Shown: in pieces, positions 1 to 8,151 of the stretch
Layout of the letters: every line of letters starts with the position of its first letter
Position numbering within the stretch: the stretch's first letter is position 1
Source of the DNA: Kutzneria sp. CA-103260
GTDB lineage: Bacteria; Actinomycetota; Actinomycetes; Mycobacteriales; Pseudonocardiaceae
Direction: 5' to 3'
DNA length: 64,000 nucleotides
Assembly (NCBI RefSeq): GCF_018263855.1
Contig: NZ_CP073318.1
Coordinates: 10,912,001 to 10,976,000, forward strand
Made by a program: the position numbers and the translations under genes
The notes under the pieces: generated by a model
What the model was told of the DNA's origin: nothing
What the model saw: the letters and a program-made list of their open reading frames with translations, nothing else
Databases searched by the model: none

Positions 1-469
1 CGGCTTGGTCTACGCGTTCACACCCGATCTCGAACTGGACACCATCCAGGCGGTGCTGGCCGGCCTGGGCACGGCGACAGGGATCGGCATCCTGGCCAAC
101 CTGCAGTACGGGAGGATGGCCGGCGTCGTGTACGGAGTCGCCGCCGGCGTCGTGTCGGGGCTTACCGCCGCCTCCGCCTACGGCGGGCCCATAACGAACA
201 AAGTGGCGCTTGGCCTCGCGTACGGTGTGGCATTCGCGTCGACGGTCGGCTACCTCGCCGTGCTCTCAAGGGCCTGGGGCGTTTTCCAGCTCCATCGGTC
301 ATGGCTGGCGTTGCGAAATCGTCTGCCGTGGCGCTTGACGGGTTTCCTCGTCGACGCGCACCGGCGCGGCGTGCTGCGACAGGCTGGTGGCGTGTATCAG
401 TTTCGGCACGCTCGCCTGCAGGAACGCTTGGCCGAACCCGAGGATGCGGCCCCCACCGAACGACGGTGA
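1..469 (+). CDS. C-terminal part of a membrane protein (truncated by window edge)
   Basis: The reading frame is open from the first base, so the true start lies outside the window. About 155 residues are visible. The first ~95 are strongly hydrophobic with several likely membrane helices rich in Gly and Ala. A basic cytoplasmic tail follows (motifs LPWRLTGFL and GGVYQFRHARLQERL). This tail resembles the ends of actinomycete membrane-anchored NACHT/NTPase proteins, whose last residues read like a winged-helix remnant, but no NTPase motif is in view, so that assignment is an inference. It is convergent with the espG-like gene; the 47-base gap shows nothing notable. Confidence 0.6.
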   Translation, partial: GLVYAFTPDLELDTIQAVLAGLGTATGIGILANLQYGRMAGVVYGVAAGVVSGLTAASAYGGPITNKVALGLAYGVAFASTVGYLAVLSRAWGVFQLHRSWLALRNRLPWRLTGFLVDAHRRGVLRQAGGVYQFRHARLQERLAEPEDAAPTERR

Positions 470-516
470 GTAGCGTCAGCTGGCCGTGGTGGCACACCGG
501 TCAGCGGCCTGCGGGC

Positions 517-1275
517 TCAGCCGAGGCCGCGCAACACTTCGTACAGCTTGCTCGTCACCAGTTGCGGGCCGGCCGGGGCGGCGATCACCCAGCGCCGACC
601 GGACGCCGTCGTGGTCTGCGTGAGCCAGCGGCCCTCGGCCGTGTCCCGCACGGTGATCGGGGTTTCCGCTCGCCGGAGCCGCCCGTCGGCGCCGCGGGCC
701 GACGTCCAGAACTGGCTGATGCCCAGCACCGGCTGCTTGAACAAGGCTTTCAACGCCCTCGTGTCGGGCGACTCGTGCTGGTTGCCGAATCCGCCGAATC
801 CCTCTTCGCTGTCGGCTTGCGCCCCGGTGAAGTCCGTCTCGGACACGTTCACCGATCGGCCGTGGGCGGGCTGCACCGCCGGGAGTTGCGCGACCACCAC
901 CTCGGCCACGTCGTCGGGGCGCACCGGCGACACCTGGGCCGTGTCACCCGAGCGCACCATCAGCACTGCCTCCCCGCCGCTGCCCGCGGCCAGCACGCCC
1001 AGGGTCCTCTGTGGAGTGCTGATCCAGCCGAACACCTCGATCTCGGGCCGGGTCAGCGTGTGGAAGGTGGCGCGCACCTCCTTGGCCACCGTGCCGCCGG
1101 CGAGCAGGCCCCGGTCGGCCAGCTCGGCCAACACCCGCCGGTCGGCCTCGCGGCGGCCGTCCTCGTCCAGCCATTCCACTGTGGACACCAGCACCGCCGG
1201 CATGCGGTCGTGGCCTTCCCAGCGCCAGAACGCCCTCAGCGCGTCCATGGACAACTCGACGCGCTCTCGTAGCAC
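517..1275 (-). CDS. EspG-family ESX secretion-associated chaperone
   Basis: The 252-residue protein has the size and layout of EspG chaperones, which bind PPE-type substrates in the cytoplasm before type VII export. The N-terminus (RVELSMDALRAFW) followed by a mixed alpha/beta body and a C-terminal segment ending in a short helix are typical. The start is GTG with a GGGGG ribosome site about 6 bases upstream. It is the last gene of a leftward operon and lies 33 bases after a PPE-like gene, its probable client. No EccC ATPase or other core secretion component is in the window, so it must act with an apparatus encoded elsewhere. Family membership is recognised from sequence only. Confidence 0.8.
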   Translation of the reverse strand: MLRERVELSMDALRAFWRWEGHDRMPAVLVSTVEWLDEDGRREADRRVLAELADRGLLAGGTVAKEVRATFHTLTRPEIEVFGWISTPQRTLGVLAAGSGGEAVLMVRSGDTAQVSPVRPDDVAEVVVAQLPAVQPAHGRSVNVSETDFTGAQADSEEGFGGFGNQHESPDTRALKALFKQPVLGISQFWTSARGADGRLRRAETPITVRDTAEGRWLTQTTTASGRRWVIAAPAGPQLVTSKLYEVLRGLG

Positions 1276-1308
1276 GCCAACCCCCAGTTGGTTCCGATCT
1301 TGTGGTCG

Positions 1309-2577
1309 TCAGTCCAGGCCGATCACCGTTGGCGCGGTGCGGGGGAGTTCGCCGATGAGCTCGTCGGAGTAGTCGTCCTCCAGGTAGGCCGCCGACGTGT
1401 GCTCCTGGTCCTCCTCCTTCCGGCCGCCCCGACCGCCGCCGGCCATGCCGCCGGCGCCCGGCGCCCCAGGCGCTCCCGGCCTGCCCGCCGCCATCGCCGC
1501 GCCCGGACCGCTCCCGCCGGGACCGCCCGCGCCGGCGCGGGCCCCGGGGCCCGTCTGGCTCTCGGCCGCCGCCGCGCCACCAGCTCCCGTTCCGGCCATG
1601 CCGCCGGCTCGGAGGCCTCGTGCACCCCCGCCTCCCGTGCCACCACCGGCCGTTCCGCCGTCGAACCCGCCGCCTCCGGGCATGCCGAACGGCACGCCAC
1701 CCGTTCCCGGGAAGCCGCCGCTGGCGCCTCCAGAGCCCCAGCCCTGGCCACCGCTACCGGGCGTCGGCCAGCCGCCGGCACCGGTGCCCGGCGCGGACGG
1801 TGCGCCCGGCCAGCCCTGGGTGTTCGTCGGTCCGCTCCCGTAGCCCGGAGTACCGCCCGGGCTCGGCAGTCCGCCCGTTCCCGGTCCCGGGTTGCCGACA
1901 TCGGACGGCGTCCACGCCGATGGGCCCGGGCCGCCGCTGTAGTGCGAGGCCGGGTGCGTCGTGCTTCCTGTGCCACCGGGTCCGCTGATCTCGCCCGTGC
2001 CGCCCGGACCATGGCCGCCCGGCCCCGGCTGCTGCTGGGCCACCGCGACGTCCGAGGCCGATCCACTCGGGTCGCCGTACTCGTGCGGCATGTTGCTCTG
2101 GTTGTACGTGCTGGCGTTCGCGTAGCTGCCGTACGCCGCGACGTTGGCGTTGGCCTTGTCCGACCAGTCCTGCAGCTTGTTCAGGTAGCCGCCCCCGGTG
2201 AACACGCTCACCCCGCTCACGTCGCTCACCATGTCCCCGAACGACGCCGACGGCGGCTCGTTCGGCACGTCGTGCACACTCGTCTTGGCCACCCCGAACG
2301 AGTCCGTCTGCCGCCCCATCAGATCCTGATGAGTGCTCAACGCCTGCTGCCCGTCCCGAAACGCCTGCAACAACGGGGCAGCTCCGGCCCGCGCCGCCTC
2401 CGACGCATCCCCCGTCCACGCCGCACCCATCTTCATGACCAACGCCAAAGCCTGGTTCTCACGGTCCTGATGGCTCTGCGCCAGCGAAGTAGAGGCCGCC
2501 CGCGCATCTTGAAAACTGCTGGTACCCGGCCCCTGCGTCAGGGCGCTGTGGATGTCACCCGGCCCTAGTCCACCCAT
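1309..2577 (-). CDS. PPE/WXG-like ESX substrate with Gly/Pro-rich tail
   Basis: A 422-residue protein. The first ~170 residues are helical and carry a WxG motif (W54-T-G56 in GAAWTGDASEA), as in PPE/WXG100 type VII substrates. From about residue 175 to 395 it is low-complexity Gly/Pro/Ser/Thr with occasional Gln, probably a disordered surface tail. It ends in an acidic stretch (EEDQE, LEDDYSDELIGEL). The ATG overlaps the stop of the preceding DUF3558 gene (TAATG), indicating translational coupling, and the next gene encodes its likely EspG chaperone. The GC-rich tail produces long meaningless open frames on the other strand. Confidence 0.75.
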   Translation of the reverse strand: MGGLGPGDIHSALTQGPGTSSFQDARAASTSLAQSHQDRENQALALVMKMGAAWTGDASEAARAGAAPLLQAFRDGQQALSTHQDLMGRQTDSFGVAKTSVHDVPNEPPSASFGDMVSDVSGVSVFTGGGYLNKLQDWSDKANANVAAYGSYANASTYNQSNMPHEYGDPSGSASDVAVAQQQPGPGGHGPGGTGEISGPGGTGSTTHPASHYSGGPGPSAWTPSDVGNPGPGTGGLPSPGGTPGYGSGPTNTQGWPGAPSAPGTGAGGWPTPGSGGQGWGSGGASGGFPGTGGVPFGMPGGGGFDGGTAGGGTGGGGARGLRAGGMAGTGAGGAAAAESQTGPGARAGAGGPGGSGPGAAMAAGRPGAPGAPGAGGMAGGGRGGRKEEDQEHTSAAYLEDDYSDELIGELPRTAPTVIGLD

Positions 2578-3215
2578 TACGCCCCTCCCTTGATGGTCGT
2601 GATCTCCATGTCGGCGGCCGTCTTGGCGATCGTGCACGGGTCATGCTGTTGCGAGGGATTTGTGACACTGACGGTAACGGTGAACTGCAACGCGTCACTC
2701 ACGCCAACCCCTAGATTGCATACGGCATTCAACTTAGCCTTTCGATCATCGACCAGGGAGTACAGCACAACTGGATACCCTTGGATCGGGTCAATCGGCT
2801 CGAAGTATCCGCCGTTCTTCTTGAGCGATTCGGCCTGGACGTACAGTGAGCTTAGGCCGCCGGTGCTCTTGGAAATGAACCCGCTGCCGACGCTGATGGG
2901 TGTAGGAACCGCTGAAGTGTCGTGCCAATCGCAAGCTGGGCCGTTCACGGAATCATCCGGTTTGCCGGTAGCGACAATTCCGAGCGACGAGATCTGTGCT
3001 TGGGTCAACACGCTGCACGGTGCGGCCTGGGCTCGCGTTGTGTCGAGCGGGTTCGCCACGTGCGGTGCGCCAGAAGGCAACTTGCCGTCGGCTGGCGCGC
3101 TGCCGGACTGCGGCGTCGGCGTGCCACTGACAGTCGGCGTCGAGCACGCGGCTGTGACCACCGCGAGCGCCGCCGTCGTGGCGACGAGGCCGATCTTCAA
3201 GGTGTGGTGACGCAC
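2577..3215 (-). CDS. DUF3558-type secreted lipoprotein
   Basis: A 212-residue predicted lipoprotein. It has an N-terminal hydrophobic signal followed by the lipobox TAAC with Cys24 as the lipidation site. A Ser/Thr/Pro/Gly linker follows, then a compact domain with paired cysteines (one in APCSVLT, one in PACDWHD, one in AVCNLGV, one in HDPCTIA), which fits the DUF3558 family common in Actinobacteria. Start chosen: GTG at 3215 with GAGGAA 6-8 bases upstream, only 10 bases after the stop of the upstream gene. It sits inside an ESX-accessory operon, so a role at the cell surface beside the PPE protein is plausible. No enzymatic function can be assigned. Confidence 0.75.
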   Translation of the reverse strand: MRHHTLKIGLVATTAALAVVTAACSTPTVSGTPTPQSGSAPADGKLPSGAPHVANPLDTTRAQAAPCSVLTQAQISSLGIVATGKPDDSVNGPACDWHDTSAVPTPISVGSGFISKSTGGLSSLYVQAESLKKNGGYFEPIDPIQGYPVVLYSLVDDRKAKLNAVCNLGVGVSDALQFTVTVSVTNPSQQHDPCTIAKTAADMEITTIKGGA

Positions 3216-3225
3216 TGGCAATTCC

Positions 3226-3651
3226 TCACGCCTTCTTGAGGTGGTCGGCACCGTCTTGGTCGGCTTGCACGTGACCGTCTCGTACCGCCGTCAACTTGGT
3301 GATGTACTCGGTGACGAAGTCCTGCTGAGCCTTGTTGGCCTTGAGGTAAGCGATGCCGGACGCGTTCGCGGCGTTGACAAAAGCCTGTCCAACCTGGTCG
3401 AGCGGACTTCCAGCAGCGCTTAGACCCACCATGCCTTGGCCTCTACGGGCATCTGTTTGCAGTTGATCGAGCAGGTCGTTCCACTGCTTGATGGTGTCGT
3501 TGAGCTGGTCGGGGGCCATGGTGAACTTGCCGCCGGAGGGTGGCAGCCCGCCGAAGACGTGGTTGGCGAGGGCCTGGACCGCTTCGCTGCGGCCCACGCC
3601 CTTCACCGCGTGTGGCGGCGTCTGCGCCTGCCCGTTTGCCTGGTCGCCCAT
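3226..3651 (-). CDS. small helical protein heading the ESX-satellite operon
   Basis: A 141-residue hydrophilic protein predicted to be mainly helical, with the segment QLNDTIKQWNDLLDQLQ followed by a second helical half rich in Ala and Gln. There is no signal peptide and no clear WxG turn. It resembles the small PE/ESAT-like partners that accompany PPE proteins in Pseudonocardiales, but the family is not firmly recognised. The ATG at 3651 is preceded by GAGGGGAAGAG, a strong ribosome site; upstream in-frame codons lack one. The promoter must be in the 219-base gap 3652-3870, where a TACCAT hexamer on this strand is a candidate -10 element. It is the first gene of four co-oriented genes. Confidence 0.65.
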   Translation of the reverse strand: MGDQANGQAQTPPHAVKGVGRSEAVQALANHVFGGLPPSGGKFTMAPDQLNDTIKQWNDLLDQLQTDARRGQGMVGLSAAGSPLDQVGQAFVNAANASGIAYLKANKAQQDFVTEYITKLTAVRDGHVQADQDGADHLKKA

Positions 3652-3870
3652 CTCTTCCCCTCGTGCCGCAGCACCCCAGCGGAGTGACGGTGGCGACGAC
3701 TCGCCGGCCACCGGAACTCCGACGCCGGTCACCGAATATCGGTTCCCCAGAGGTGACGCAGCGCAGATCGATGGTAGCGGTCCGCGCACGGGGTGAGGTG
3801 CGAAATCACCCAGCCAGGCCGTAATCACCAGCAGGGAGCGCCGAGGGAGCGTGTGGATACGAGACGAACC

Positions 3871-4701
3871 TCACCGGGTCAGCGACAGCAGCCCGCCGTC
3901 GATGACGACGGTCCCGCCGGCGGTGCTGGTGCGGAAGGCGATGTCGTCCAGGTCCCGCCAAGCCTCGACCACCAGCATGTCACCGGGAATGACGGGGGCG
4001 GTGAAGCGACCGGACATGCCGGTCACCCGATGGGCGTCGCCGGCGGCGAAGGCGCCGATGAGCAGTCGGCAGGTGATGCCGTAGGTGCACAGCCCGTGCA
4101 GGATGGGCCGCTTCAAACCACCCTGGGCGGCGAAAACGGGGTCGCTGTGCAGGGGATTGCGGTCGCCGGAGAGGCGATAGACCAACGCCTGGTTCGCGGC
4201 GGTGGCGAATTCCGAACGGGAATCGGGGGAGCGGTCCGGTGTGGACACCCGGGAAGAAGGGCCCCGGGAACCGCCGAAACCGCCCTCGCCACGGAGGAAA
4301 GCCGATGACACGGCGGAAAAGGCGGGCTCGCCGGACGAGGCGTCGATGGCGTCGACCCGGCTGACGATGAGCGCACCGGAGCCCTTGTCGAAGATGTCGG
4401 TGACCTGACGGCGAACTTCGACGGAACCGGCCACGGGCAGCGGCCGGTGTAGCGTCAGGGACTGTTCGGCGTGCAGGATCAGTGACTTGTCGACGTCGCC
4501 GAAGACCTGCTCGGGCTCGGTGAAATGGGTCAGCGCCAACGCCATCGTGGGCAACGCCTGCTGGGCGACGCCGGTGGAGTTCTCGGTGGCGAAGGCCAGT
4601 TCCGAGGCGCCGACGCCGACGGCGTAACGCAGGGCGTCGTCGGAGGTCCACGACTTGCGCCACGGACCTTCGACGCGGCCCAGGATGCCGAAGTCGATCA
4701 C
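3871..4701 (-). CDS. MaoC-like (R)-specific enoyl-CoA hydratase / dehydratase, double hotdog
   Basis: A 276-residue protein with two hotdog halves. The C-terminal half carries the hydratase-2 signature YRLSGDRNPLHSDP followed by RPILHG, where the Asp and His are the known catalytic pair of this family. It is expected to hydrate trans-2-enoyl-CoA thioesters to (R)-3-hydroxyacyl-CoA. The N-terminal half is degenerate, as usual in eukaryote-like double-hotdog MaoC proteins. The GTG start overlaps the stop of the acyl-CoA dehydrogenase by four bases (GTGA), so the two are translationally coupled: dehydrogenation followed by hydration of an acyl-CoA. The substrate chain is unknown. Confidence 0.85.
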   Translation of the reverse strand: MIDFGILGRVEGPWRKSWTSDDALRYAVGVGASELAFATENSTGVAQQALPTMALALTHFTEPEQVFGDVDKSLILHAEQSLTLHRPLPVAGSVEVRRQVTDIFDKGSGALIVSRVDAIDASSGEPAFSAVSSAFLRGEGGFGGSRGPSSRVSTPDRSPDSRSEFATAANQALVYRLSGDRNPLHSDPVFAAQGGLKRPILHGLCTYGITCRLLIGAFAAGDAHRVTGMSGRFTAPVIPGDMLVVEAWRDLDDIAFRTSTAGGTVVIDGGLLSLTR

Positions 4702-5867
4702 CCGAGGTAGCCGCCGACCTTGGCGTGCCCCTTGAGCAGGTTGCGGGCGATGGTCCGGCGCTGGATCTCGTCGGTGCCCTCGTAGATGCGCAGCAGCCGC
4801 AGCTCCCGGTACCACCGCTCGACGGGCAGCTCACGGGTGTAGCCCATGCCGCCGTGGATCTGCAGCACCCGGTCGACGATCTCGTTGGCCTTGACGCCGC
4901 CGTACAGCTTGGCCATGGACTGGGCCTGCCGGGAGTCCACGCCCTGGTCGACCTGCCACGCGGCGTGCAGCACCAGCCAGCGCAGGGCCTCGATCTCCAC
5001 GGCGGAGTCGGCCAGCATCCACTGGATGGCCTGCCGCTCGGCGATGGGCTGCCCGAAGGTGACCCGGGTCTTGGCCTGCTCGATGGCCATCTCGACCAGC
5101 CGCTCGGTGGCGCCGATGGCCCGCGCCGGCAGCAGGTAGCGGCCCTGCCCGATCCACTGCATGGCCAGCCGGAAGCCCTGCCCGACCTCGCCCAGGATGT
5201 TCTCCTCGGGCACCCGCACGTCTTCGAAGATCAGTGCGGCCGGGCCCCACTCGCCCATGGTGTCGATGTACTCGGACTTCCAGCCCATGTCCCGGTCGGC
5301 CAGGAAGCAGGTGACGCCGCCGTCGGCTCCTTTGTCCTTGTCCGTGACGGCGAAGACCATCACGAAGTCGGCCTCGTTGCCGCCGGTGATGAACGTCTTC
5401 TCGCCGTTGATCACCCACTCGGCGCCGTCCTTGCGGGCCGTGGTGCGGATGTTGCGGGCGTCCGAGCCGGCGCCGGGCTCGGTGATCGCGAAGCACGACT
5501 TGCGGTCGCCGGCGATGGTCGGCAGCAGGTAGCGCTCCCGCTGCTCGGCGTTGGCGTGGAAGAGGATGTTGTCGGCCTTGCCGCCCAACGAGAACGGCAC
5601 GAAGGAGCGGCCCAGCTCGGCCTCGATCAGGGCGGCGGTGACGGCGTCCAGGCCCATGCCGCCGTACTCCTCGGGCGTCAGCACACCCCAGAATCCGGCT
5701 TCCTTGGCCTTGAGCTGCAGTGCGCGGAGCTCCTCGGCGTCCAGACCCGGCTGCCCGGCGCGTTCCCGCCGCAGCACCTCGGGCTCCAGCGGCATGACCT
5801 CCTTGCGCACGAAGGTGCGCACCCAGTCCCTGATCTCCCGCTGCTCGTCGCTGAGTGAGAAGTCCAC
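4698..5867 (-). CDS. acyl-CoA dehydrogenase
   Basis: A 389-residue flavoenzyme of the acyl-CoA dehydrogenase family. Visible signatures are the FAD/substrate motif FAITEPGAGSDA (about 126-137), the domain linker with INGEKTFITGG, and the C-terminal YEGTDEIQ with Glu363 at the position of the catalytic base. It would oxidise an acyl-CoA to the trans-2-enoyl-CoA, passing electrons to ETF. The GTG start at 5867 has AGGGGACT upstream; further in-frame codons upstream run into the divergent regulator's promoter. Coupled to the MaoC hydratase downstream and divergent from a TetR gene whose probable operator lies 15-37 bases upstream. Confidence 0.92.
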   Translation of the reverse strand: MDFSLSDEQREIRDWVRTFVRKEVMPLEPEVLRRERAGQPGLDAEELRALQLKAKEAGFWGVLTPEEYGGMGLDAVTAALIEAELGRSFVPFSLGGKADNILFHANAEQRERYLLPTIAGDRKSCFAITEPGAGSDARNIRTTARKDGAEWVINGEKTFITGGNEADFVMVFAVTDKDKGADGGVTCFLADRDMGWKSEYIDTMGEWGPAALIFEDVRVPEENILGEVGQGFRLAMQWIGQGRYLLPARAIGATERLVEMAIEQAKTRVTFGQPIAERQAIQWMLADSAVEIEALRWLVLHAAWQVDQGVDSRQAQSMAKLYGGVKANEIVDRVLQIHGGMGYTRELPVERWYRELRLLRIYEGTDEIQRRTIARNLLKGHAKVGGYLG

Positions 5868-5881
5868 GCCAGTCCCCTGTC

Positions 5882-5904
5882 TAAACCGAACACTGTTAGT
5901 TTTA
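5882..5904. promoter_or_regulatory. probable TetR operator between divergent genes
   Basis: A 23-base imperfect palindrome lies in the 58-base gap between the acyl-CoA dehydrogenase and TetR starts. The left arm TAAACCGAACA and right arm TGTTAGTTTTA match at 9 of 11 paired positions around a single central base. Its AT-rich character against a GC-rich background and its position suggest that the TetR protein represses both directions. The regulator-operator pairing is inferred. Confidence 0.6.
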
Positions 5905-5925
5905 ATGTACGCCCAGGAGGTGCCG

Positions 5926-6564
5926 ATGCCAAGACCGCACACCCCGATCCTCAGCCCGGCGCGCATCCGCGCGGCGGCGCTGGCGCTGGTCGACCGCGAC
6001 GGCATGGACGCGCTGTCCATGCGCAAGCTGGCGGCCGGGCTCGGCGTGCAGGCCGCGTCCCTGTACAGCCACGTGGCCACCAAGGAGGACCTGCTCAACG
6101 ACGTGGCCAACGAGATCATCAGCCGGGTCGACGTCGGCGGCTTCACCGACGGCTGGCGCGAGGGCCTGGTCCGCTGGGCCCGCTCCTACCGGGCGGTGCT
6201 GGCCGAGCACCCCAACATGGTTCCGTTCGTCGCCCGCGGCCCCGAGCGCCGTGACGCCTCCCTGCGCATGGCCGACGCCGTCCACGGCGGCCTGGTCGGC
6301 GCCGGCTGGCCGCCCCGGGAGGCGACGATGATCGGCGCGGCCGTGAAGTACGTCGTCATCGGCGCCGCCACGAGTTCCTTCGCCGCCGGCTTTTCCGACG
6401 ACGCCCAGCTGTACGTGGAGCGGTACCCGCATCTGAACCAGGCGCACCTGTTGCGGCAGCACGCGGAGGCGGTGGACAACGACAGCTTCGAGTTGGCCCT
6501 GGAGGCGCTGCTGGCGACGCTGGACGCGAAGCACGGAGCGGTCGTGAAATCGCCTGAGCCGTGA
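5926..6564 (+). CDS. TetR-family transcriptional regulator
   Basis: A 212-residue regulator. The N-terminal helix-turn-helix is clear (LSMRKLAAGLGVQAASLYSHVATKEDLLNDV, about residues 28-58, written here only as motif name: MRKLAAGLGV then SLYSHVATKEDLL), followed by an all-helical ligand-binding domain of the TetR_C type. The ATG at 5926 has a perfect AGGAGG five bases upstream. It is divergent from the acyl-CoA dehydrogenase/MaoC operon and faces it across a palindromic site, so it most likely senses an acyl-CoA or fatty acid and represses that operon and itself. Ligand is unknown. Confidence 0.88.
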   Translation: MPRPHTPILSPARIRAAALALVDRDGMDALSMRKLAAGLGVQAASLYSHVATKEDLLNDVANEIISRVDVGGFTDGWREGLVRWARSYRAVLAEHPNMVPFVARGPERRDASLRMADAVHGGLVGAGWPPREATMIGAAVKYVVIGAATSSFAAGFSDDAQLYVERYPHLNQAHLLRQHAEAVDNDSFELALEALLATLDAKHGAVVKSPEP

Positions 6565-6576
6565 GATCGTGCTGCG

Positions 6577-7572
6577 GTGGCCGAGGCGATCGAGTTGCAG
6601 GTGGGCGAGCGCACCGTCCGGGTGTCGAGCCCGAGCAAGGTGTACTTCCCGGAGCGCGGCATCACCAAGCGACAGGTGGTGGAGTACTACCTGGCGGTGG
6701 CGGAGCCGCTGTTGCGGGCCATCGGTGAGCGCCCGACCACGCTCAAGCGCTATGTGGACGGTGTGACCGGGGAAGCCTTCTACGCCAAGCGAATCCCCAA
6801 GGGCGCGCCGGAGTGGGTGCAGACGGCGAAGATCACCTTCCCCTCGGGGCGCACGGCCGACGAGGTGTGTCCGACGGAGCCGGCGGTGCTGGCCTGGGCG
6901 GCGAATCTGGGCACCTTCGACTTCCACCCGTGGCCGGTGCGGCGGCCGGACGTCGACCACCCGGACGAGTTGCGCATCGACCTGGATCCGCAGCCGGGCA
7001 CGGACTTCGCGGACGCGGTGCGGGTGGCGCTGGTCCTCAGGGAGGTCCTCGACGAGCTGGGCATCCGATCCTTTCCGAAGACCTCGGGCGGGCGCGGCAT
7101 CCACGTGCTGGCCCGGATCCGCCCGGAGTGGGACTTCATCGACGTCCGGCACGCGGTGATCGCGCTGGGCCGCGAGGTGGAGCGGCGGATCCCCGACCGG
7201 GCGACGACGGCCTGGTGGAAGGAGGAGCGCGGCGAGCGGGTGTTCCTCGACTACAACCAGGCGGCCCGGGATCGCACGATCGCCTCGGCCTGGTCGGTGC
7301 GGGGCACCCCGCGCGCGACGGTGTCGATGCCGCTGACCTGGGAGAACCTGCCGAGCATCGACCCGAACGACTTCGACGTGCTGACCGCGCCGGGCTGGCT
7401 GGCCGAGCACGGCGACGCGCTGGCGGGCATCGACGACGCGGCACACGGCCTCGAGACGCTGCTGGACTGGTACGCGGCCGACGACCGGGGCGAGATGCCC
7501 TATCCGCCGGATTACCCGAAGATGGCCGGAGAACCGAAGCGGGTGCAGCCGAGCAAGGCCCGCTCGGACTGA
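6577..7572 (+). CDS. stand-alone LigD-type polymerase (PolDom) of the NHEJ pathway
   Basis: A 331-residue primase-polymerase domain protein of the LigD PolDom family, which adds nucleotides and prefers ribonucleotides at broken ends during non-homologous end joining. The metal-binding motif RIDLDPQPG gives D135 and D137, the third carboxylate is D225 (VFLDYNQ), and SGGRGIHVL carries the conserved His. Neither a ligase nor a nuclease domain is fused, and no Ku gene is in the window. The GTG start lies 12 bases after the TetR stop, so it could be read through from that gene. A strong Shine-Dalgarno is not visible. Confidence 0.88.
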   Translation: MAEAIELQVGERTVRVSSPSKVYFPERGITKRQVVEYYLAVAEPLLRAIGERPTTLKRYVDGVTGEAFYAKRIPKGAPEWVQTAKITFPSGRTADEVCPTEPAVLAWAANLGTFDFHPWPVRRPDVDHPDELRIDLDPQPGTDFADAVRVALVLREVLDELGIRSFPKTSGGRGIHVLARIRPEWDFIDVRHAVIALGREVERRIPDRATTAWWKEERGERVFLDYNQAARDRTIASAWSVRGTPRATVSMPLTWENLPSIDPNDFDVLTAPGWLAEHGDALAGIDDAAHGLETLLDWYAADDRGEMPYPPDYPKMAGEPKRVQPSKARSD

Positions 7573-7786
7573 ATCACCGCCTTGCAATTCCTTTGTGGAC
7601 AATAAGCGCGGACGAAGGCGTATCATGTCCGTCTCGTCCCTTGACAGTGGGGAACATCGTCGTTCCAGGCGATGACCTGCGGGGAAATTGTGTTGAGACG
7701 TCAGTGTGATCGCCCTCTCCAACACGGTGTCGGCCGTTTACCATGGAGCGGGGGACAAACCCGACGAGCCGCGAGGAGGGCCGGCC

Positions 7787-7981
7787 GTGACGATTCCGTA
7801 TGTGGCCCGCTTCGTCGGCGGCCCGCTCGACGGCCGCGAGGAGATCTGGAGCCGGCCGATCGACGAGGCCCGGCCGACGATCACCCACGTGCACCTGCAC
7901 GACGGGCCCAAGATCGAGCACCACTACGACCTGCACCACTCCGACCAGTTCGGCTGGGAGTACCGGCTGCGCGAGTCATAA
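7787..7981 (+). CDS. small conserved protein, 64 residues, function unknown
   Basis: A short acidic/His-rich protein with the motif YVARFVGGPLDGREE and a His-rich middle (HVHLHDGPKIEHHYDLHH). The GGPLDG pattern is shared by many small actinobacterial proteins of unknown function. The GTG at 7787 follows a strong GAGGAGG at 7773-7779. A TACCAT hexamer at 7739-7744 could be its -10 element. The six histidines suggest possible metal contact, which is inference only. The 214 bases between ligD-pol and this gene hold a GGAAC-N6-GTTCC inverted repeat at 7651-7666 and otherwise nothing recognised. Confidence 0.6.
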   Translation: MTIPYVARFVGGPLDGREEIWSRPIDEARPTITHVHLHDGPKIEHHYDLHHSDQFGWEYRLRES

Positions 7982-8151
7982 TCGCAGGTCTTCGAACACG
8001 TGTGCTAACGTCGGCCTCGCCTTCCGGACGGAGCCGACCCAGGGGTGCCCGCCCCTACTGCTAGGTTGCCGGGCGGCAGCATGCCGGCCGCGTGTCGTCA
8101 CGGTGTGTGCCACCCCGGTGCCCAGCCCTGCACGCATCGAGGAGAATTGAG

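Noticed and set aside
301..1272. Long plus-strand open frame of 323 codons opposite the espG-like gene
   Set aside because: It is the antisense shadow of a recognisable EspG protein, has no ribosome site, and is rich in Arg, Pro and Gly as expected from high-GC antisense frames.
7992..8007. Possible second LexA box (TCGAAC-ACGT-GTGCTA)
   Set aside because: Only the left half matches; three mismatches in the right half, in contrast to the perfect box at 55200-55215.
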